From Bacteroidia bacterium (lineage in GTDB: Bacteria; Bacteroidota; Bacteroidia; Bacteroidales; Prolixibacteraceae), in contig JANYJT010000183.1 in assembly GCA_025358395.1 (NCBI GenBank), positions 1-9,769 of the forward strand: 9,769 nt of DNA, given 5' to 3'. The position numbers and the translations under genes were made by a program. Positions 6,091-9,769 of this stretch are shown in pieces. The stretch's first letter is position 1; the number at the start of each line of letters is the position of its first letter. The notes under the pieces were generated by a model, which saw only the letters and a list, made by a program, of their open reading frames with translations, searched no databases and was not told the DNA's origin.

Positions 6091-7389
6091 CTATTTACCC
6101 AGATCAATCAACGTTTTGGTTATTGCATCTCTTAAGGTGGGATTGACAACTGTTTCTTCGGCATAGTCTGGCCAGTTCTTCACAACTTCATTAATCTGAT
6201 GAATGATGTTGTCGGCCTTTTTGATGTTCATTTGTCCGGCCACCGAAAGTATATCATCTCTTGTAATGTTTTGTCTTTTGCCATTGACACTCAGCGACTG
6301 TTGGCTGACCCACGTACTTCCGGGGCGATAAGAGTGACAAACATCAAAAGCGGGTGATAATCTCCAATTACCCTCTTTGTCCATGATAAAACCAAAATTC
6401 TTTGTGTGATCATCACAATTCCGGGCAATTACATTAAATACCATACGACGAAATACCTGTTCAGCCTGTGGATACGGCAATCCCAATATGCGTAAGGTTT
6501 CAAATAGTTGCTCATAACTGTAATGACTGATATCATTAAAATCAAAATGACGCATGGCGCATAAACTCTGAGTGTGTAGTTTTCCAATGCCGGGCTCACG
6601 ATCGAATCGACGAGTCATGAAGTGGGCTCTATTATTTTCTTCCAGCAGTTTGCATTCTGTCATTTCAATCTCTGCATCCTTTGCCATGAGGTGGTAAGCC
6701 ATTTCAACACGGCCGTAGCCGGAAGAGGTACCAAATTGATTGTCGGCCACTCCATCGAATTTAATCAACCAATGGGTAAAGCCTTTTGGTGCCTCAGCCT
6801 GACCACTGCGAACATCCCCGGTTAAAGGATTGTATGCAATTAACGCCTTTGCTCTTGCACCTCCGGCGGATGCGCCTATCTTGAGGATGTCAAGTAATGC
6901 CTTTGATTCGTCGGCTGAAAGATTGGTGGAAAAATCTTTTCGTCCGGTCAGAATCTCATTGGCCAAAAGTACAAGATCATTGATTTCCAGTTTTGTTGCT
7001 GTATTTGATCCTTTTGGTTCAGGCGGTTCAAATTCCAAGGCCCCCATTCCGCGTTTACCAATAAAGCAAAGCATTTCGACCGGATTCAAGCTTCCGCTTG
7101 CACGCCCCTGCCTGGCAAGCCATGCATTGATAATTGCATTTCCATATTTGTCGGGCAATACATCGGCAAGTAATCCGGGAAGTCCCTTAAACGCATCACT
7201 GGCCCGTAGTTCGGAAAAGGTAAAGACACGATTCCTGGCCTCAGCCAGTGGCATAATAATAGGAGACAGATCCCATTGTGTATTGAGAAAAGATGGCTCA
7301 AATTCAAATGAGCCAAGACCGGTAGAAGCATTCCAGGCAATAGCGCCAACGGGGATGTTCCATATCGTAACATTTGCTGTATTGGCCAT
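6091..7389 (-). CDS. hipA: HipA family serine/threonine kinase toxin
   Basis: A 432-residue HipA-type kinase, the toxin half of a type II toxin-antitoxin pair. In E. coli, HipA phosphorylates glutamyl-tRNA synthetase and halts translation. Targets differ between homologues and cannot be inferred here. The N-terminal subdomain (about 1-130) is present, so this is the full-length form rather than a split HipS/HipT. In the kinase core, the Gly-rich loop GASAGGARAKA (172-182) contains Ser174 at the position of the E. coli autophosphorylated Ser150. CDDHTKN (325-331) supplies catalytic Asp326 and Asn331, and LSPAFDV (344-350) the metal-binding Asp349. All catalytic residues are therefore intact. 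The ATG at 7389 overlaps the hipB stop by one base (TGATG), a sign of translational coupling. A GTG one codon earlier is an alternative start. Confidence 0.93.
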   Translation of the reverse strand: MANTANVTIWNIPVGAIAWNASTGLGSFEFEPSFLNTQWDLSPIIMPLAEARNRVFTFSELRASDAFKGLPGLLADVLPDKYGNAIINAWLARQGRASGSLNPVEMLCFIGKRGMGALEFEPPEPKGSNTATKLEINDLVLLANEILTGRKDFSTNLSADESKALLDILKIGASAGGARAKALIAYNPLTGDVRSGQAEAPKGFTHWLIKFDGVADNQFGTSSGYGRVEMAYHLMAKDAEIEMTECKLLEENNRAHFMTRRFDREPGIGKLHTQSLCAMRHFDFNDISHYSYEQLFETLRILGLPYPQAEQVFRRMVFNVIARNCDDHTKNFGFIMDKEGNWRLSPAFDVCHSYRPGSTWVSQQSLSVNGKRQNITRDDILSVAGQMNIKKADNIIHQINEVVKNWPDYAEETVVNPTLRDAITKTLIDLGK

Positions 7390-7739
7390 CACCAGTCAGA
7401 TTTGGGTTTTGAAATAGGTTTACCGGCACGGGATGCCCTGATTCTCATTGATTTTTCGAGCTTGGCTAACTGAATTGGGCTCATCTGCCGCGTTACCTGA
7501 AATTCGGTCAGCATGGGAAGTAGTTTCAAAGAACGAAGTACCCGGATAAATGTCAACATGTTTCCACTCACTCCATTTTCAAATAAACTAAGCGTTGATC
7601 GGTTTATTCCTGCCTCATTAGCTAATTGAGCCTGGGATTTGTTTTGTTCGACCCTTTTATGTTTCACAAAGGTTCCGATTGTTGCAAGTAGAGCGGTATC
7701 GCTCATTGCAACCCATTCGTTGTTGGATATTTCCGACAT
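7389..7739 (-). CDS. hipB: HipB-like antitoxin, Xre-family DNA-binding protein
   Basis: A 116-residue protein with a Cro/C1-type helix-turn-helix at about 35-56 (SQAQLANEAGINRSTLSLFE), the fold of the HipB antitoxin, which binds HipA and represses their shared promoter. It lies directly upstream of hipA and overlaps it by one base (or four if hipA starts at the earlier GTG), the standard antitoxin-first order. The region after the HTH, ending in a basic tail (RIRASRAGKPISKPKSDW), is longer than in E. coli HipB (88 residues). The ATG at 7739 gives an 11-residue extension before Met12 (7706), which could be the true start. An inverted-repeat element overlapping the predicted promoter just upstream fits autoregulation. 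Confidence 0.88.
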   Translation of the reverse strand: MSEISNNEWVAMSDTALLATIGTFVKHKRVEQNKSQAQLANEAGINRSTLSLFENGVSGNMLTFIRVLRSLKLLPMLTEFQVTRQMSPIQLAKLEKSMRIRASRAGKPISKPKSDW

Positions 7740-7761
7740 TATGAAGAGAATATAGGGTTAA

Positions 7762-7779
7762 TGTTGTAATTATCCAACA
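7762..7779. promoter_or_regulatory. Candidate HipB operator (palindrome)
   Basis: TGTTG-N8-CAACA is a perfect inverted repeat with an 8-base spacer, 23 bases upstream of the hipB start and overlapping the likely -7 box by two bases. Its right arm lies in TATCCAAC (7771-7778), which is exactly complementary to GTTGGATA at 7722-7729 inside the first codons of hipB. The well-known E. coli HipB operators are TATCC-N8-GGATA, so both the half-site word and the spacing have parallels here. Binding is inferred, not shown. Confidence 0.5.
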
Positions 7780-7785
7780 AATATA
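7778..7785 (-). promoter_or_regulatory. Probable -7 element of the hipBA promoter
   Basis: On the minus strand this reads TATATTTG, an exact match to TAnnTTTG, 38 bases upstream of the hipB ATG. No TTTG box is found at 19-21 bases upstream. Overlap with the candidate operator fits repression by HipB. Confidence 0.45.
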
Positions 7786-7846
7786 GCAATAAATAATAAA
7801 TTTTGAATATGATGGGCTATTTAACCAGAATGATATATTTTTCTTG

Positions 7847-9769
7847 CTATAAAAAATGACAAGCAATGGTAAAAACCGCAAGAAATCTGCCTCCGGATAT
7901 ATCCCGGAATTTATTGAAGAATGCTCCGAGTTTTTCCAGGACCGTATCCCTTTTCGTGGTGCGTTCACCGGTAGGTGAAAAACGGGAAACCGGAGGCAAC
8001 ACTTTTGATATGGCCGTACCGGTGTTTTGCACAAACCCATCACGAAATGCGTTGCCAATGAATGTGTAGGTTTCTTCTTTATCCAAATTTTCTTCTGTAA
8101 TGATGCGCTCCAATTCTTCCAGTTTTTTAGCATCCACGAAGGTGTGCCAATCTTCGTCCACGTTGGTCTCCGGGGTCAAAGAGTTGATAAATTGTTCGAT
8201 AAGCTCCTTTTTGTTGCGAAGCTCCACACTGGAACCGATCGCCTTACTGATACTTACGATGATTTCCTTGTCCTTTAAATGCCCCTGGTGATATTTGCGG
8301 ATCAAATCCAAAATATAGTCTATGTTGATTTCCACCTGTTTAATCAGCTCCATTTCAAAGACGATGTCATCGTTCACATTTTCATTGTCGCCAATGTTCT
8401 TGCCCCGGAAAACATTGTAGAGGTTGATGTACATGCTGTGGTAATCCTGCACATCCCGCCCGGTCAATATTTCCTGTCCTTCAAACTCATCGAAGGTGGT
8501 TAGGATGTTTTTGACCTTTAGGATTGCGCTATATAACCTGATGAAATCTTTTTGGTCCTGTTCTCCAACAATCTGTCCGCCGGCTTGGAATCTCTCCTGC
8601 AATTCACCCACCAAATCAGCATAACCACGGATATCTTTGTCGCCATTTTTATAGCCGTTGTAATATTCGTCGTAGGTTTTCAGTAAAACAACGCCTCCGG
8701 CTTCCTTGTCGCCAAAGAGCGCAATGCTTTCATTGGTTGCCTTTTCCAGATTGCGAAAGCAAATGATATTGCCAAAGGTTTTGACAGAATTGAGGATCCG
8801 GTTGGTGCGCGAAAACGCTTGCAATAATCCATGCAGACGCAGGTTTTTATCCACCCAAAGCGTATTCAGCGTAGTGGCATCAAACCCTGTCAGGAACATA
8901 TTAACCACGATCAGCAAGTCAATTTCACGATTCTTTACCCGCTCGGATACATCTTTATAATAGTTCTGAAACTTGTCGCCCGAAGTATCGAAATTGGTCT
9001 TGAATAGCTTGTTGTAGTCTTGAATGGCTGCGTCCAGAAAATCACGTGAACTCTGGTCTAATCTGCCGGTATCTTCAGGATTCTCCTCATCAATAATTCC
9101 ATCGATTTCCGGGTTATTGACCCCAAAACTATAAATCGTGGCAACTTTTAGCTTTTTGTCGCCCGGTAAATCAGCCATTTGCTTTTGAAACTCTGCATAA
9201 TATTGAATGGCGACAGGGATGGAGGTAACGGCAAAAATGGAGTTAAACCCTGACAATCGCCTATCTCTCAACTGATAAAAGCTATTGCGTTTTGTCTTTT
9301 GGTCGAAATGCTCCCGGATATAATGAACGATATTGCTGATTCTCTCCGGCGCTGCCAATGCTTTTTCCCGGTCGATGTTCCATACTTTCTCGTCCTGAAT
9401 GTTCTCCTGCTCTTTCATGGTGCTGATGTAATCAATGCGGAATGGGAGCACATTTTTATCGGTGATGGCATCCACGATGGTATAGGTGTGCAACTTTGCG
9501 CCGAAAGCCTGCTCGGTTGTTCTCAAATCGGCACGGCTGTTGCTGCTGGAATTTTTGGCAAAAATAGGTGTGCCGGTAAAACCAAAGAGGTGATATTTTT
9601 TGAATGATTTGGTAATGGCCGTGTGCATATCGCCAAATTGGGAACGATGACACTCATCAAATATGATGACAACATGTTGATTGAAAGAGGAATGATTTCT
9701 TTGCTGCTTGATCAGAACCGTCAGTTTCTGAATGGTGGTGATGATAATGCTTGCTTTGGGACTTTCGAG
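7847..9769 (-). CDS. hsdR: Type I restriction enzyme R subunit (HsdR), 5' part outside the window
   Basis: The open frame runs from the right edge to a TAG at 7849-7847, giving the C-terminal 640 residues of HsdR, the motor and nuclease subunit of a type I restriction-modification complex (full proteins are about 1000 residues). Superfamily 2 helicase motifs appear in order, numbered from the window edge: TTIQKL (motif Ia, 11-16), DECHRSQFG (motif II, 38-46; DNA 9647-9658), GFTGTP (motif III, 63-68), then NMFLTGFD (motif V) and LLQAFSRTNR (motif VI, DNA about 8796-8825). The C-terminal helical region, which binds the methylase core, follows. The N-terminal PD-(D/E)xK nuclease domain and Walker A are beyond the window, as must be hsdM and hsdS, because downstream lies only hipBA. 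The final 12 residues (FLAVFTIACHFL) are unusually hydrophobic. Confidence 0.94.
   Translation of the reverse strand, partial: LESPKASIIITTIQKLTVLIKQQRNHSSFNQHVVIIFDECHRSQFGDMHTAITKSFKKYHLFGFTGTPIFAKNSSSNSRADLRTTEQAFGAKLHTYTIVDAITDKNVLPFRIDYISTMKEQENIQDEKVWNIDREKALAAPERISNIVHYIREHFDQKTKRNSFYQLRDRRLSGFNSIFAVTSIPVAIQYYAEFQKQMADLPGDKKLKVATIYSFGVNNPEIDGIIDEENPEDTGRLDQSSRDFLDAAIQDYNKLFKTNFDTSGDKFQNYYKDVSERVKNREIDLLIVVNMFLTGFDATTLNTLWVDKNLRLHGLLQAFSRTNRILNSVKTFGNIICFRNLEKATNESIALFGDKEAGGVVLLKTYDEYYNGYKNGDKDIRGYADLVGELQERFQAGGQIVGEQDQKDFIRLYSAILKVKNILTTFDEFEGQEILTGRDVQDYHSMYINLYNVFRGKNIGDNENVNDDIVFEMELIKQVEINIDYILDLIRKYHQGHLKDKEIIVSISKAIGSSVELRNKKELIEQFINSLTPETNVDEDWHTFVDAKKLEELERIITEENLDKEETYTFIGNAFRDGFVQNTGTAISKVLPPVSRFSPTGERTTKRDTVLEKLGAFFNKFRDISGGRFLAVFTIACHFL

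Noticed and set aside
6830..7417. 195-codon open frame on the plus strand opposite hipA
   Set aside because: It lies antisense to a catalytically complete hipA and resembles no known family.
1..9769. CRISPR array, insertion sequence or transposase
   Set aside because: No regularly spaced direct repeats, terminal inverted repeats or transposase motifs were found on either strand.

Overview
The window comes from a bacterium of the phylum Bacteroidota. Three things support this. The partial YebC/PmpR protein has the N-terminus typical of that phylum. Several genes are preceded by the Bacteroidota-type promoter element TAnnTTTG, in one case with a perfectly spaced TTTG box. Shine-Dalgarno sequences are not evident. 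Genus or family cannot be resolved from the sequence.

Left part (1-4554, minus strand). A partial yebC-like gene runs off the left edge. To its right is a compact four-gene transport operon transcribed leftwards: a sodium:solute symporter, an ABC ATPase carrying an extra N-terminal DUF1893 (TM1506-like) domain, an ABC-3 family metal permease, and a lipoprotein metal-binding protein. The last three genes overlap by 7 and 4 bases, so the ABC importer (zinc or manganese class) is one unit. The symporter lies 40 bases upstream of the ATPase gene and has a near-ideal promoter, so it probably leads the operon. Its relation to the metal importer is not obvious.

Middle (4730-5937, plus strand). A complete L-threonine 3-dehydrogenase gene (tdh) is followed by a perfect three-copy heptanucleotide repeat and a tRNA-Thr gene with anticodon CGU. 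The dehydrogenase has one extra glycine in its NAD-binding glycine loop relative to the E. coli enzyme as I recall it. The tRNA has one apparent acceptor-stem mismatch.

Right part (6091-9769, minus strand). These are accessory genes: a hipB-hipA toxin-antitoxin pair downstream of a type I restriction subunit gene (hsdR) whose 5' part runs off the right edge. The order hsdR-hipB-hipA abutting a tRNA gene looks like the edge of a defence island, but no integrase or second attachment site is visible. A palindrome overlapping the predicted hipB promoter is a good candidate for the HipB operator.

No gene-free stretch exceeds 300 bases. The longest is 4500-4729, between the divergent symporter and tdh genes, and it holds the symporter promoter. 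The gap at 5938-6090, between the tRNA and the hipA stop, holds only a weak 5-bp hairpin (6038-6050) without a T-tract. I saw no CRISPR array, insertion sequence, transposase or recombinase.
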